From NCBI RefSeq assembly GCF_012027645.1, contig NZ_SNUU01000001.1, positions 1,364,001 through 1,428,000 on the forward strand: a DNA stretch of 64,000 nt, read 5' to 3'. Made by a program: the position numbers and the translations under genes. Numbering within the stretch: position 1 is the stretch's first letter; each line of letters opens with the position of its first letter. Below, piece by piece: positions 17,161 to 26,557 of this stretch. The stretch comes from Thermococcus sp. 18S1 (GTDB lineage: Archaea; Methanobacteriota_B; Thermococci; Thermococcales; Thermococcaceae). The notes beneath the pieces were generated by a model, which saw nothing but the letters and a program-made list of their open reading frames with translations, made no database searches and had not been told where the DNA came from.

Positions 17161-18213
17161 TCAACCCTTGTGCGGGAAGAACACGACCTTGCCGGTCTTG
17201 CCGGCCCTCATCAGCTCAAAGGCTTCCTCGAAGTTATCAAAGCCCTTGTACTTGTGGGTGATGACCGGGTCGAGGTTGAGCTTGCCGCTCTGGATGAGGC
17301 TTGAGACCGTGTACCAGGTCTCCCAGAGGTGCCTTCCGGTGATGCCGTGAATCTCGAGGGCCTTGAAGATAATCAGGTTGTTGAAGTCCGCCGTAACGTC
17401 CCTCGGGAATAGACCAAGAAGCGAGACCCTTCCTCCTGGGGTTGTCGCTGCCAGTCCCTGCTCCAGAGCCTTCGGCGCCCCGCTGAACTCAAGGAAGACC
17501 TCAACGCCGGCGCCGTCGGTTATGTCCATAACAGCTTTGACTGGGTCCTCCTCGAAGGGGTTGATGACGTAGTCGGCACCGACCTTCTTGGCCAGCTCGC
17601 GCCTGAACTCGCTCGGCTCGCTCACGATAACCGGGTAAGCACCAGCGGCTTTGGCGACCGCTATGCCGAGCAATCCAAGCGGTCCGGCACCGGTTATGAG
17701 GGTGCTCATTCCGGCTATCGGACCTGCCAGAACGGTATCGACGGCGTTGCCGAGCGGCTCCTGGAGGGTGGCGTACTCCGGCTTCATACCCTTCGGGTTC
17801 TTCCAGGCGTTCTGAGCGGGAACTATCGCGTACTCGGCGAAAACACCGTCCATATCAACGCCGAATATCTTGGTGTTCTGGCAGACGTGGTAGCGGTTGT
17901 GCCTGCAGGCGTAGCACTTGCCGCAGACGATATGCGTTTCCGCGCTTATGTAGTCGCCGACCTCGAGGGTGTCAACACCCAGGCCGACCTCGATTACCTC
18001 ACCGGCGACCTCATGCCCCATAATCTGGGGAGTCTTGATTCTGCTCTGGGCCCACTCGTTCCACTCGTAGATGTGGAGGTCTGTTCCGCATATACTGGTG
18101 GCGAGAACCTTGATGAGAACCTCACCCGGTCCTGGCTTGGGAACATCAACCTCAACGAGCTCAGCACCGTAAGCGGGCTTAGTTTTCATGATAGCCGGCA
18201 TCTTGTCAGCCAT
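17161..18213 (-). CDS. tdh: L-threonine 3-dehydrogenase
   Basis: The 350-residue zinc-dependent medium-chain dehydrogenase oxidises L-threonine to 2-amino-3-ketobutyrate with NAD+. The N-terminus [20 protein letters not shown], the catalytic zinc site ([14 protein letters not shown] with Cys, GHE near residue 67), the four structural-zinc cysteines in [15 protein letters not shown] and the Rossmann [10 protein letters not shown] agree closely with the well-studied Pyrococcus horikoshii enzyme, including its length. ATG 18213 with AGGAGATGA upstream is chosen over a longer frame to 18282, in which the TTTATAT box (about 18262-18268) would be coding. Divergent from the MinD-like gene. Confidence 0.95.
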   Translation of the reverse strand: MADKMPAIMKTKPAYGAELVEVDVPKPGPGEVLIKVLATSICGTDLHIYEWNEWAQSRIKTPQIMGHEVAGEVIEVGLGVDTLEVGDYISAETHIVCGKCYACRHNRYHVCQNTKIFGVDMDGVFAEYAIVPAQNAWKNPKGMKPEYATLQEPLGNAVDTVLAGPIAGMSTLITGAGPLGLLGIAVAKAAGAYPVIVSEPSEFRRELAKKVGADYVINPFEEDPVKAVMDITDGAGVEVFLEFSGAPKALEQGLAATTPGGRVSLLGLFPRDVTADFNNLIIFKALEIHGITGRHLWETWYTVSSLIQSGKLNLDPVITHKYKGFDNFEEAFELMRAGKTGKVVFFPHKG

Positions 18214-18363
18214 GGCAATCATCTCCTTAGCATTTACATGGATATCTGAACGGGGGACGATATAAACCTTTTGCGGCGGCAATTGGAGGGTGAGTGTTCC
18301 CTATCCCCATCGGAAACCTTATATCCCCTTTTGAGTATGTCCCCATGTGAAGGGGGTTTAGAG

Positions 18364-19107
18364 ATGGCGCTCATAGTAGTGACCGGCAGGGGCGGTGCCG
18401 GAAAAACCACGACAACGGCAAATCTCAGTACGTTTCTTGCTATGAGAGAGTACCGCGTCCTCGCGGTTGACGGCGACCTGTATCTCCCCAACCTTGGCTT
18501 CCACTTTGCCCTTGACACGGTTAGGTATACCCTTCACTCGCTCCTGAAGAACCCAGATATAGACCCCGAATGGGCGATTTACCGGCATCCCCACACCGGA
18601 GTCCATGTGCTCCCTGGAAGCACCCAGCTCCAGGACGTTCTGGGCATATCCCCTAGGAGGCTCGTGGATATCCTGGACAGAGTGAAGTATAAGTTCGGTG
18701 TCGTCTTCGTTGATTCGCCAACGGGCATACCCTTCGATACCCTTCCGACTTTTGAGGTCGCAAACTATCAGCTCATCGTCGTCGAAATAGAGCGCTCGCC
18801 TATATACTCCTTCGAAACGATGGTTGAGAATGAGATAGAGAAACTAAAGGCACTCGGCGAGAGGTACGGTCTCAATATCGGTGTGATTCTGAACAAGGTT
18901 CGTGAGTCTGCGGACGTTGTGGATAAAATCGTTGAGGCGGTCGAGGAGGATCTTGATGTCCCGGTTCTTGGGTGGATACCCTTTGACTACAACGTCCCCG
19001 AGTCCATCAACGTTGGAGTGCCCATAGTTAAGTATGATCCGGATAGTGATGCCTCGATAGCATTCCGGGAAGCCGGAGAGGTGCTTGAGGAGTGGATATT
19101 CGGCTGA
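18364..19107 (+). CDS. MinD/ParA-family ATPase
   Basis: The 247-residue P-loop ATPase belongs to the SIMIBI MinD/ParA family. Walker A is GRGGAGKT at residues 8-15; the family's signature lysine (second position of GKGG) is replaced by Arg9. Switch II-like VVFVDSPTGIP lies near 117-127, and AVDGDLYLPNLG near 38-49 is the A-prime region. Archaeal MinD-like proteins take part in positioning or membrane targeting; the partner is unknown. A TTATAT box near 18313 and AGGGGG precede ATG 18364; the frame open to 18271 would include the promoter. HMG-CoA reductase follows 17 bp later, probably on the same transcript. Confidence 0.82.
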   Translation: MALIVVTGRGGAGKTTTTANLSTFLAMREYRVLAVDGDLYLPNLGFHFALDTVRYTLHSLLKNPDIDPEWAIYRHPHTGVHVLPGSTQLQDVLGISPRRLVDILDRVKYKFGVVFVDSPTGIPFDTLPTFEVANYQLIVVEIERSPIYSFETMVENEIEKLKALGERYGLNIGVILNKVRESADVVDKIVEAVEEDLDVPVLGWIPFDYNVPESINVGVPIVKYDPDSDASIAFREAGEVLEEWIFG

Positions 19108-19124
19108 TTTCTGGAGGTGTCGAC

Positions 19125-20351
19125 ATGAACGTGGAGGAACTTGTGGAAAAAGTAGCCAGCGGAGAGATAAAGCTCCACCAGGTCGAAAAGTACACGAACG
19201 GCGATAAGAGGCTCGCCACGGAGATAAGACGCCGCGCTCTGGAGAAGAAGTTCGGTGTGAGCCTTGAGAACATAGGGCACTACTCGATAGACCCTGAGAG
19301 GGTCATAGGAAAGAACATTGAGAACATGATAGGCGTCGTCCAGATACCGATGGGCGTCGCTGGACCGCTCAAGATCAACGGCGAGTACGCAAAGGGCGAG
19401 TTCTACATCCCGCTCGCCACCACGGAGGGAGCGCTCGTTGCGAGCGTCAACCGCGGCTGTTCCGCTTTGACCGCCGCTGGAGGCGTCAAGACGACCATAA
19501 TTGGCGACAAGATGACCCGCGCGCCGCTCCTCAAGTGCCCCGACGCGAGGAGGGCAAGGGAAGTTGCCGAGTGGGTTAAGGCCAACATCGACTACCTCCA
19601 GGAGAAGGCCGTCAGCAAGGTCACCAGACACGGGAAGCTGAGGGACGTTAAGCCCTACATCGTCGGCAACAACCTCTACCTGCGCTTCGAGTTCGAGACC
19701 GGCGATGCCATGGGCATGAACATGGTCACCATCTCGAGTGAGGAGATAATGAAGGTCATCGAGGAGCACTTTCCGGACGTGAGGTACCTCGCGCTTTCGG
19801 GCAACCTCTGTGTGGACAAGAAGCCGAACGCCATGAACTTCATCAACGGCCGCGGAAAGACGATCATTGCCGAGGCTATAATCCCGCGCGAGATAGTTGA
19901 GAAGAAGCTGAAGACGACGCCAGAGCTCATAGCCGAGGTCAACTACAGGAAGAACCTCGTCGGCTCGGCTCAGGCCGGTTCCTACGGCTTTAACGCCCAT
20001 TTTGCCAACATAGTCGGTGCTATTTTCCTTGCCACCGGTCAGGACGAGGCCCAGATTACCGAGGGCTCGCACGGCATAACCCTGGCGGAGGTTACTCCCG
20101 AGGGTGACCTCTACATCAGCGTCACCATGCCGAGCCTTGAGATTGGAACGGTAGGTGGAGGAACGCGCGTTCCGACCCAGAGGGAAGCGCTGAGCATAAT
20201 GGGCGTCGCAGGCGGAGGAGACCCGCCTGGAACCAACGCCAAGAAGTTCGCGGAGATAATAGCGGGCGCCGTCCTCGCTGGAGAGCTCTCCCTCCTGGCT
20301 GCGATAGCTGCAAAGCACCTGGCAAAGGCCCACGCCGAGCTGGGGCGTTAA
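19125..20351 (+). CDS. hmgA: 3-hydroxy-3-methylglutaryl-CoA reductase (class I)
   Basis: The 408-residue soluble enzyme makes mevalonate from HMG-CoA with NADPH, the committed step of archaeal lipid synthesis. Catalytic residues can be placed: Glu101 (ATTEGALVAS), Lys232 (CVDKKPNAMNF), Asp307 (TGQDEAQ) and the C-terminal His403 (LAKAHAEL). The NADPH-binding DAMGMNM is at about 194-200. Class I sequence features and the absence of a membrane domain fit archaeal enzymes. GGAGGTGTCGAC precedes ATG 19125. It lies 17 bp after the MinD-like gene, and the last 4 bp overlap the convergent membrane-protein gene. Confidence 0.96.
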   Translation: MNVEELVEKVASGEIKLHQVEKYTNGDKRLATEIRRRALEKKFGVSLENIGHYSIDPERVIGKNIENMIGVVQIPMGVAGPLKINGEYAKGEFYIPLATTEGALVASVNRGCSALTAAGGVKTTIIGDKMTRAPLLKCPDARRAREVAEWVKANIDYLQEKAVSKVTRHGKLRDVKPYIVGNNLYLRFEFETGDAMGMNMVTISSEEIMKVIEEHFPDVRYLALSGNLCVDKKPNAMNFINGRGKTIIAEAIIPREIVEKKLKTTPELIAEVNYRKNLVGSAQAGSYGFNAHFANIVGAIFLATGQDEAQITEGSHGITLAEVTPEGDLYISVTMPSLEIGTVGGGTRVPTQREALSIMGVAGGGDPPGTNAKKFAEIIAGAVLAGELSLLAAIAAKHLAKAHAELGR

Positions 20352-20998
20352 CTTCCCTTCTTTTCCGCCCTTTTGACCTTGATGATGAAGACCTTCGTGG
20401 AAGGTTCAGGGTTCTGGATGACCTCTACGCCCTTGATGTACAGCATTGAGAACGGGTAGTCAAGGACGATAAAAATGATCAGGGCCAGAAGGAGCATAAG
20501 GGTGGCCTGAACCCAGTAGCCCTCGATGTTTATTGTGCTTGAAAGCAAGAGACTTCCGACGAAGCTGATCAGAAAGTTCAGCAGAGAACGGTGTTTGTGT
20601 CTGATGCCCCCGATTCTCTTCCGTCCTATGACATTGAGGAGGGCGCGGAATCCTTCCTTTCTCTTCACGCGAAACGCAAGGACGAACTCCGGGTGGGGAA
20701 GCTCTTTGAGGCTCACGGGCACGTCTGACGCAGTTAGATAGAAGAGGCGACTCAGTCCGTCGGTTAGCTCTATTACCGTCAGAAACTTCCCGCGGTCGTA
20801 GATGTCCTCCCCCGACGATACCAGCAGGTACTGGTCGGGGTCGGTCAGACGGATGAATCTCAGCCCCATGGATCTGAGGGCCCTCTCCACGGACCGTGTG
20901 CAGTCGGAGAGAATCTCGCATCTAACGCGCGCGTAGGTGCACCTCTTTCCGTCCATCCAGCCGGCGATGATGCCTTCAACCTTTGCTTTGAGCTCCAT
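20348..20998 (-). CDS. Membrane protein, paralogue of the adjacent upstream gene
   Basis: The 216-residue protein has a soluble N-terminal part (about 1-130) and two adjacent membrane segments (about 148-165 and 170-190), then a short C-terminal soluble strand region. The soluble part contains RFIRLTDPDQYLLVSS and RLFYLTASD, which line up with RFVRLVNPDEYTLMTN and RWFYLTKGV in the gene just upstream, so the two are tandem paralogues. Start at ATG 20998 is the first good one in a frame that is open further up into the neighbour's gap. I do not recognise the family. It is convergent with hmgA (4-bp overlap). Confidence 0.75.
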   Translation of the reverse strand: MELKAKVEGIIAGWMDGKRCTYARVRCEILSDCTRSVERALRSMGLRFIRLTDPDQYLLVSSGEDIYDRGKFLTVIELTDGLSRLFYLTASDVPVSLKELPHPEFVLAFRVKRKEGFRALLNVIGRKRIGGIRHKHRSLLNFLISFVGSLLLSSTINIEGYWVQATLMLLLALIIFIVLDYPFSMLYIKGVEVIQNPEPSTKVFIIKVKRAEKKGS

Positions 20999-21039
20999 AC
21001 AATCACCCGCTTTCTCCCGACGGCCGGTGGCCGCTGTGC

Positions 21040-21558
21040 TCACTTTTTCCTCTTTTTGTAGCCCCTCCTGAACCCCTCTATGAGGCCGGATAGCAGCAGC
21101 ACAAGGGGCAGGAGGCTGTTGATCCACTCCAGCTCGTCGTTTTTGTAGCCCAGATAGCTCAGGAAGAGGAATCCTCCCCAAAGCAGGAGCTGTAACATCG
21201 CGGAGAATTTATCCACGCCGAGCTTCCCGTGTGCGGACCCCTCGGCTATTTCTCGGAATACCGCTTCAAGTGCCTCCTCCTTCCCAATCTCATACTCGTA
21301 GGCTGCTTTGGGCTTTTCTAGGCCATTCACGCCCTTCGTCAGGTAGAACCATCTGTTGATGTCGTTTTTAATCTCGATCACGTGGGCCTCCTTTGAGGTT
21401 CCGAGGATGCTTTTAAAATTCGTCATGAGGGTGTACTCGTCCGGATTCACCAGCCGGACGAAGCGGCCGAGCTTCGATTCAATGGCCTTCGTGTAGTTCC
21501 CAAGGGGCTCATCTTTAACCTCGTAGAGGTAGTAGACGATTTTGATCTTCTGCCCCAT
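21040..21558 (-). CDS. Small membrane protein, tandem paralogue
   Basis: The 172-residue protein has a soluble N-terminal domain of about 115 residues with alternating strands and helices, then two hydrophobic segments (about 117-135 and 143-160) and a very basic tail ending in RRGYKKRKK, which suggests the tail is cytoplasmic. Its soluble domain is homologous to that of the following gene (shared R-F-x-R-L-x-x-P-D-x-Y and FYLT motifs). ATG 21558 is preferred to GTG 21567. The gap to the next gene is 41 bp, consistent with co-transcription. Function unknown; a sensor or small transport accessory is a guess. Confidence 0.72.
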   Translation of the reverse strand: MGQKIKIVYYLYEVKDEPLGNYTKAIESKLGRFVRLVNPDEYTLMTNFKSILGTSKEAHVIEIKNDINRWFYLTKGVNGLEKPKAAYEYEIGKEEALEAVFREIAEGSAHGKLGVDKFSAMLQLLLWGGFLFLSYLGYKNDELEWINSLLPLVLLLSGLIEGFRRGYKKRKK

Positions 21559-21604
21559 GCTTCCCACAAAGGGAAGTAAGAAAAGGAGGTTAAAAACTTA
21601 ACCC

Positions 21605-23491
21605 TCAGCTTAGTTCCTGTATCTTCTTCCTCACGAGCGAGCTGACGAGCTTTCCGTCCGCCCTTCCGCGGAGCTTCGCCATGGCCCTGCCCATGACCAT
21701 TCCCATCGCGCCCATTCCCTTGGCCTTGATGACTTCGATGTTCGCCTGGACGACCTCGTCTATTATCCTCTCGACCTCCTCCTCGCTGAGGAGGGTGAGG
21801 CCCTTCTCCTCGGCCACCTGGGCGGCGCTCTTCTCAGGACTCTTCGCCAGCTCCTTGAATATCTCCTCAAAGGCCTCCTTGGCTATCTTCCCGCCGAGGT
21901 AGAGGTCGAAGGCCTCCCTGATGTGTTCATCGGTGATGTTCTCGATGGGTGCCTCCTTCTTGAGTCCCTTGAGGACCACCACGAGGATTGAGGCGGCCAT
22001 GGAGGGCTTGACGCCCCTGGCTATCAGCTCCTCGAAGAGCTCGTCGCGCTCGTCGTTCACCAGGGTTTCTGCTAGGCTTTTGTCTATCCTGTACTCCTTC
22101 ACATAGCGCTCGACGCGCTCCTGCGGGAGCTCGGGCAGGTTCGCCAGTATATCGTCCTTCATCTCGCTGGTTATCAGTATGGGCGGTATGTCCGTTTCCG
22201 GATACATCCTGGCCTTCCCCGGGAGCGGGCGCATGTACTGGGTGTTGCCGTCGGGCAGTGCCCTCCTGGTCTCCTCAGGGACGCCCTCGATGGCCTCCCT
22301 GGCCCTCTGGACGACCTCGCGGAGGGCGTTCTTTGCGGTTTCCTCCTCTGCCGCGACGAGAACGAACGCATCCTCCTCTCCGAGACCAAGTTTTTCGATA
22401 ACCGCATTAACCTCTAATTCTGTGATTCCATAGTTAGGTAATTCATCGATGTGGAAGATTCCCTTCACGTACTTCTTGGCCCTGTCCGCCATCTCTGTGC
22501 CGAGTCTCCTTCCCGGCTGTATCTCCTTCCCGATCAGGCCGCGGAACTTGGGGAGTTTAACGGCGAGAACCTTTCCGCCCTTCTTTACGGTGCGGGCGAT
22601 TATCTTCGAGCCGGTGTTCTGGAATATCTCGGTGACGTCGTGGAACTCCTCCCTTATGTCATCGGGCCTGACCCCGCGCTTCCTCAGCTCATCGTGTATT
22701 TTGAGAAGGTTCACTTGTCTCTCTATCTCGCGCTCAATTATGACCGGAATCATGTCCAGCTCCTGGACACCTTTGATCTCGACCCTTGCCCCGCCCCTGA
22801 TGGAGACGTTCAGGTCCTGCCTGATGGTTCCGAGGCCGCGCTTGACCTTCCTGGTGGCCCTGAGCGCGTCGCCGATGTACTTGGCGACGACCTTTGCCTG
22901 CTCCGGGTGGTGTATATCCGGGGTGGTGCTTATTTCAACGAGCGGAATGCCTAAGCGGTCGAGGCGGTAGATGACCTCCTTCTCTCCCCTCTCGACGATG
23001 CGGCACGCGTCCTCCTCAAGGCATACCGTCGGAATGCCGACGCTTCCCCAGGGGGTGTCCACCTTTCCGTTCATGGCGATTATCGCAGTCCTCTGGAAGC
23101 CGGAGACGTTGGAGCCGTCTATGACTATCTTGCGCATGAAGTGAACCTCGTCAACGGGGGTTGCGTTGAGGAGGTAGCTTATCTGGAGGGAAACCTTTAG
23201 TGCCTCCTCGTCCGGCATGTGGGGCGGCTCCTCATCCATGTAAACGAGGTCCGCCAGTCTGTAGTTGCCCTCGTAGATGTAGGTTTTTCCCTTCTTGAAC
23301 TCCTCAAGGGCGGCCGGGTCGATTTCACCCAGCTCGCTTATCGTCGGCCTGAGCCTGCGCTGGAACGTGAAGTCCACCTCGTCGCTCATCTCGCTGGGAA
23401 CCGGTGAGAACAGCCTCTTCGTGTCGAGCTGTCTGTGTATCTCAAGGCCCACCTTGAGGCCAAGCTCCTCGTAGTTGAACTTCTCAACCAT
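21605..23491 (-). CDS. gatE: Glutamyl-tRNA(Gln) amidotransferase subunit E
   Basis: The 628-residue protein is the archaeal GatB-type kinase/transamidase subunit that phosphorylates Glu-tRNA(Gln) and completes its conversion to Gln-tRNA(Gln). The N-terminal [15 protein letters not shown], the cradle-domain metal region with [17 protein letters not shown], the archaeal-specific insertion (about 270-400) resembling an AspRS-like domain, and the C-terminal YqeY-like helical domain ending in [19 protein letters not shown] (close to the last 30 residues) are all present. ATG 23491 follows GAGGTGA, which includes the gatD stop codon; translation of the pair is probably coupled. Confidence 0.96.
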   Translation of the reverse strand: MVEKFNYEELGLKVGLEIHRQLDTKRLFSPVPSEMSDEVDFTFQRRLRPTISELGEIDPAALEEFKKGKTYIYEGNYRLADLVYMDEEPPHMPDEEALKVSLQISYLLNATPVDEVHFMRKIVIDGSNVSGFQRTAIIAMNGKVDTPWGSVGIPTVCLEEDACRIVERGEKEVIYRLDRLGIPLVEISTTPDIHHPEQAKVVAKYIGDALRATRKVKRGLGTIRQDLNVSIRGGARVEIKGVQELDMIPVIIEREIERQVNLLKIHDELRKRGVRPDDIREEFHDVTEIFQNTGSKIIARTVKKGGKVLAVKLPKFRGLIGKEIQPGRRLGTEMADRAKKYVKGIFHIDELPNYGITELEVNAVIEKLGLGEEDAFVLVAAEEETAKNALREVVQRAREAIEGVPEETRRALPDGNTQYMRPLPGKARMYPETDIPPILITSEMKDDILANLPELPQERVERYVKEYRIDKSLAETLVNDERDELFEELIARGVKPSMAASILVVVLKGLKKEAPIENITDEHIREAFDLYLGGKIAKEAFEEIFKELAKSPEKSAAQVAEEKGLTLLSEEEVERIIDEVVQANIEVIKAKGMGAMGMVMGRAMAKLRGRADGKLVSSLVRKKIQELS

Positions 23492-23496
23492 CATCA

Positions 23497-24816
23497 TCAC
23501 CTCAGGAACGTGTCAAACCTCGTGTACGGCGTTATCTCTCCGGCGTAGTTCGTCAGCATCATCTCGCGCACTTCCTTCGGGTCGTCGGTGTGGCCGAGAA
23601 CCCACATGAGCTTGACGTAGGCCGTCTCTGGGAGCATGTCCTCGCACGGAATCACGCCGGCCTTTAGGAGCCTCCTTCCGGTTGAGTAGACGTTGAGGTT
23701 CACCCTGCCGTAGAGGCACTGGCTCGTCATGCAGACGGCGACGCCTTCCTCCGTGGCGCGCTTTATCGAATCGATGACGTAGGTGGGCACGTGGCCGAGA
23801 CCCGTTCCTTCGATGACCAGCCCTTTGTATCCCCTGTCGACGAAGAAATCGATTATCTCCGGCTGGATTCCCGGGAAGGCCTTGATGATGGCCACCTTCT
23901 CCTCCATTTCGTCGTCCACCCAGACCTCGCTCTCGGTTCTTCTGCGGTAGTCGTTCCTGAGGAACTCGATTTTACCTCCCGGCCATATCCTTGCGAGGGG
24001 AATATCGTTTATGCTCCTGAACGCGTCCCTCCTGCTCGTGTGCATCTTTCTGGCCTTGGTTCCGCGGTGGGCGAGGCAGTAGGTGTCGCTGGTCTCGCCG
24101 TGCATGACGATGGCCACCTCACCGAAGTCGGCAGTCGCCATCCTGACGGAGCAGATGAGGTTCATCGCCGCGTCGCTGCTCGGCCTGTCTGAGCTCCTCT
24201 GGGAACCCACGAGAATAACAGGCTTTCCGAGGTCGCGGAGCATGAAGCTGAGCGCCGAGGCTGTGTAGGCCATCGTGTCCGTTCCGTGGGCGATGACAAC
24301 TCCATCTTCCCCGTTGTTGAGCATTCCGGCAACCTCGTGGGCTATTTTAATCCAGTACTCAGGGCGCATGTCCTCGCTCATTATGTTGAAGAGCAGCTTC
24401 GGCGTTATGTTCGCTATGTCGAATATCTCGGGGACGGCTTTGGCGAGCTCCTCAGCGGTGAAGGCCGCGTGAACGGCGCCGGTCTTGTAGTCAATTCTGC
24501 TCGCTATGGTTCCGCCGGTTCCTATTATCGCGACGCTTGGAAGGCCCGGCTTCTTGGGGAAGACCTCCTCGAACTTCAGCTCCTCCCTGGGGGCGGCCTT
24601 CTCGATCACCTCGACCTCCAGGATTTGATCCACGAGGATTCCGACGTTGTACCCATTGTCGAGCTTCAGTGTGAGGGTTTCGCCGCTGGACAGCTCGTAG
24701 GGGTTCATGACAACACCCTCATAGACGCTCGTGTTTCCATTCTCCTTTTCGATTATCCGGATGTAATCTCCGACTTCAAGGCCTTTCTCCTTCATAAACC
24801 TCTCAACTTTCCGCAT
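23497..24816 (-). CDS. gatD: Glutamyl-tRNA(Gln) amidotransferase subunit D
   Basis: The 439-residue subunit is the asparaginase-like glutaminase that supplies ammonia to GatE. After an N-terminal beta-barrel domain (about 1-85) the catalytic core shows [10 protein letters not shown] (first catalytic Thr, about residue 101), [15 protein letters not shown] (second Thr and Asp, about 177-180) and a downstream [15 protein letters not shown] region with the conserved lysine. The length matches archaeal GatD. A minus-strand TATA (GTTTATATTG, about 24852-24861) and a purine-rich ribosome site precede ATG 24816. It is the first gene of a gatD-gatE operon. Confidence 0.96.
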   Translation of the reverse strand: MRKVERFMKEKGLEVGDYIRIIEKENGNTSVYEGVVMNPYELSSGETLTLKLDNGYNVGILVDQILEVEVIEKAAPREELKFEEVFPKKPGLPSVAIIGTGGTIASRIDYKTGAVHAAFTAEELAKAVPEIFDIANITPKLLFNIMSEDMRPEYWIKIAHEVAGMLNNGEDGVVIAHGTDTMAYTASALSFMLRDLGKPVILVGSQRSSDRPSSDAAMNLICSVRMATADFGEVAIVMHGETSDTYCLAHRGTKARKMHTSRRDAFRSINDIPLARIWPGGKIEFLRNDYRRRTESEVWVDDEMEEKVAIIKAFPGIQPEIIDFFVDRGYKGLVIEGTGLGHVPTYVIDSIKRATEEGVAVCMTSQCLYGRVNLNVYSTGRRLLKAGVIPCEDMLPETAYVKLMWVLGHTDDPKEVREMMLTNYAGEITPYTRFDTFLR

Positions 24817-24921
24817 AACTCTCCCTCCGCCCTAAGCTGATACAAACCCAATATAAACCTTCGGGCTGGACAAGTGACAAAAGCCGGCCACAATGATCGA
24901 TAAATTTCGTCGAAATGACAA

Positions 24922-25215
24922 CTATCTGGCCTCGATCTTAAACCTCGGTTCCTCTATCCACTCAGACCGGCACTTCGGACAGCGGGAGGGTATGTTTATC
25001 TCCGGCCGGAAGACGAAGCCGCACTTCCTGCATTCCGCGGGCTTTATGAGGAGCACCTTTCCCTCGCGCTTGAGGGTCTTCTGAATGGCCTTCAGGTCCT
25101 CCAGCACGGTTTTCTTTGCACCCCTGCCGCGGAGCTCAAGGGCCAGTGCCAGCTCGCTCGGTGAGTAGTCCCGCTCTTCCAAAAGCTTTATTATTCTCTG
25201 CCTGCGAGTCATCAT
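24922..25215 (-). CDS. HTH/zinc-ribbon transcriptional regulator (COG3357 type)
   Basis: The 97-residue protein has an N-terminal winged-helix-like segment (about residues 3-52, starting TRRQRIIKLLEERDYSPSEL) and a C-terminal zinc ribbon with C-x2-C pairs: CRKCGF near 62-67 and CPKC near 80-83. This arrangement is the predicted HTH plus Zn-ribbon regulator family. The real start is one of two adjacent ATGs at 25215/25212; a minus-strand TATA (TTTATAT, about 25238-25244) 25 bp away implies a leaderless mRNA. The frame is open far upstream across Pus10, but that part is an antisense shadow. Target genes unknown; autoregulation of the shared promoter is possible. Confidence 0.75.
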   Translation of the reverse strand: MMTRRQRIIKLLEERDYSPSELALALELRGRGAKKTVLEDLKAIQKTLKREGKVLLIKPAECRKCGFVFRPEINIPSRCPKCRSEWIEEPRFKIEAR

Positions 25216-25235
25216 CGCGAGAAGCTTTGAGCTTT

Positions 25236-25248
25236 GGGATATAAATCT
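25236..25248. promoter_or_regulatory. Shared promoter of HTH regulator and pus10
   Basis: GGGATATAAATCTTAGG can be read as a TATA box in both directions (GATATAAATC on the plus strand, AAGATTTATATCCC on the minus strand). It lies about 20 bp before pus10 ATG 25261 and about 25 bp before the regulator ATG, leaving a 45-bp gap that holds both promoters. GGGTGAGAGC is the pus10 ribosome site. Confidence 0.6.
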
Positions 25249-25260
25249 TAGGGTGAGAGC

Positions 25261-26421
25261 ATGATAATCGAAAAGGCTGCTGAGGTTCTTGAATCTCACG
25301 AACTCTGCGACCACTGTCTGGGCAGACTGTTCGCGGGGCTTGGGAAGGGCACCAACGAGGAGCGCGGGAAGGCGGTGAGGTTCGTCCTCAACATGGAGCG
25401 CTCCGCCCGGGGCCTGCCCCCAATTGAAGCACCCGAAACGTGCGAGCTGTGCGGCAACGTTTTCGAAAGGATTCCCGAGCTCACCGGAAGGATGGGGGAG
25501 GCCGCGGCTGGCGTCGAGTTTGAGACTTTCCTCGTCGGCTCCCGCTTCCCCGAGGAGGTTCGGGAGAACGAGAAAGCCCTCTGGGGGGAGTTTGACATAG
25601 GGACTGCCGAGCCCATAAACCGCGAGTTCAACCGTGAGCTCGGTAAGGCCTTTGGGAGGGCAACGGGAAAGGATACCTCCAAGAACCCCGATGTGGTCTT
25701 CATCGTCGAGCCCTATTCCGGCAGAATAGAGCTTCAGATAAACCCCCTCTACATCTACGGCCGCTACAGAAAGCTCGTGCGGGGCATTCCCCAGACGCCC
25801 CTCCCTGACTTTGAGGAGAGCGTGGCCTCGATCATCTGCAGGGCGTTCTCCAGGGCGAGCGGAGGGAAGTGCGTCTTCAAGGGGGCGGGAAGGGAGGACG
25901 TTGACGTTCGCATGCTCGGAAACGGTAGGCCCTTTATTGTTGAGATAAAGCGGCCGAAAAAACGGAAGCTTGACCTCGATGCGATAGCGGGTGAGATAAA
26001 CTCGAGCGGAAAGGTTGAGGTTCTGAATCTGCGCTTCGTCTCGGCAAAGGAGGCGGAAGAGGTTCTCACGCGGAACCACCGCAAAGAATACCTCGCGCTG
26101 GTTCTGGTCGAGGAGGGGGTAACCCCCGAGGAGGCCGAGGAAGTTGCCAGAAAGCTTAGGGGGCTTGAGATTCGTCAGAGGACCCCCTGGCGCGTGAGGA
26201 GAGCGAGGGCAGATAAAGTTCGCGTCCGGAGGGTTCACGAAGCGGAAGCGAGGTGGCTCGACGAGAAGCACTTCGAACTTCGCCTCGTCACCGACGGAGG
26301 CCTCTACATTAAGGAACTCATATCCGGCGATAAGGGGCGCACGAAGCCTTCTGTCAGCGACCTGCTTGGAAAACCCGCCTGGTGCGAGAGGCTTGACGTC
26401 ATGAACATTCTTGATGACTGA
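25261..26421 (+). CDS. pus10: tRNA pseudouridine synthase Pus10
   Basis: The 386-residue enzyme makes pseudouridine at positions 54 and 55 of the archaeal T-psi-C loop. An N-terminal zinc site uses Cys16, Cys19 (CDHC) and Cys61, Cys64 (CELC); a THUMP-like region (about 70-175) follows, then the catalytic domain with the GREDVDVRMLGNGRPF motif (about 210-225) carrying the catalytic aspartate and the C-terminal PWRVRRARADKVRVR and DEKHFELRLVTDGGLYIKE regions (the latter near 330). The family is limited to archaea and some eukaryotes. Start is ATG 25261. The L21e promoter starts right after its stop codon. Confidence 0.95.
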   Translation: MIIEKAAEVLESHELCDHCLGRLFAGLGKGTNEERGKAVRFVLNMERSARGLPPIEAPETCELCGNVFERIPELTGRMGEAAAGVEFETFLVGSRFPEEVRENEKALWGEFDIGTAEPINREFNRELGKAFGRATGKDTSKNPDVVFIVEPYSGRIELQINPLYIYGRYRKLVRGIPQTPLPDFEESVASIICRAFSRASGGKCVFKGAGREDVDVRMLGNGRPFIVEIKRPKKRKLDLDAIAGEINSSGKVEVLNLRFVSAKEAEEVLTRNHRKEYLALVLVEEGVTPEEAEEVARKLRGLEIRQRTPWRVRRARADKVRVRRVHEAEARWLDEKHFELRLVTDGGLYIKELISGDKGRTKPSVSDLLGKPAWCERLDVMNILDD

Positions 26422-26454
26422 AAACTTTATAAACGGTTCCCGCCGATTGGATAG

Positions 26455-26557
26455 CGGAGCCATAACAGGCTTAGTCCATACGCCGAAGAGGCGTGAAACT
26501 CTGAAAAATGAATTTGCGTCTGTTGCGCGATGAGTAAAACCCTGCGAGGTGATTGGA
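26455..26557 (+). promoter_or_regulatory. Long structured leader of the L21e-RpoF transcript
   Basis: A clear TATA box (CTTTATAAA, 26425-26433) lies about 125 bp before the L21e start, so the leader should be about 100 nt, long for Thermococcales. It contains a perfect 5-bp hairpin ACGCC-GAAGA-GGCGT (26480-26494) enclosed by an outer helix pairing 26464-26470 (AACAGGC) with 26518-26524 (GTCTGTT, one G-T pair). A three-way or long stem-loop just before the GAGGTGATT ribosome site (26546-26554) suggests autogenous control by a ribosomal protein, or an independent small RNA read from the same promoter. Confidence 0.45.

Noticed and set aside
18987-20333. 448-codon minus-strand frame opposite hmgA
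   Set aside because: The plus-strand frame is unmistakably HMG-CoA reductase with all catalytic residues; the antisense product has no family features.
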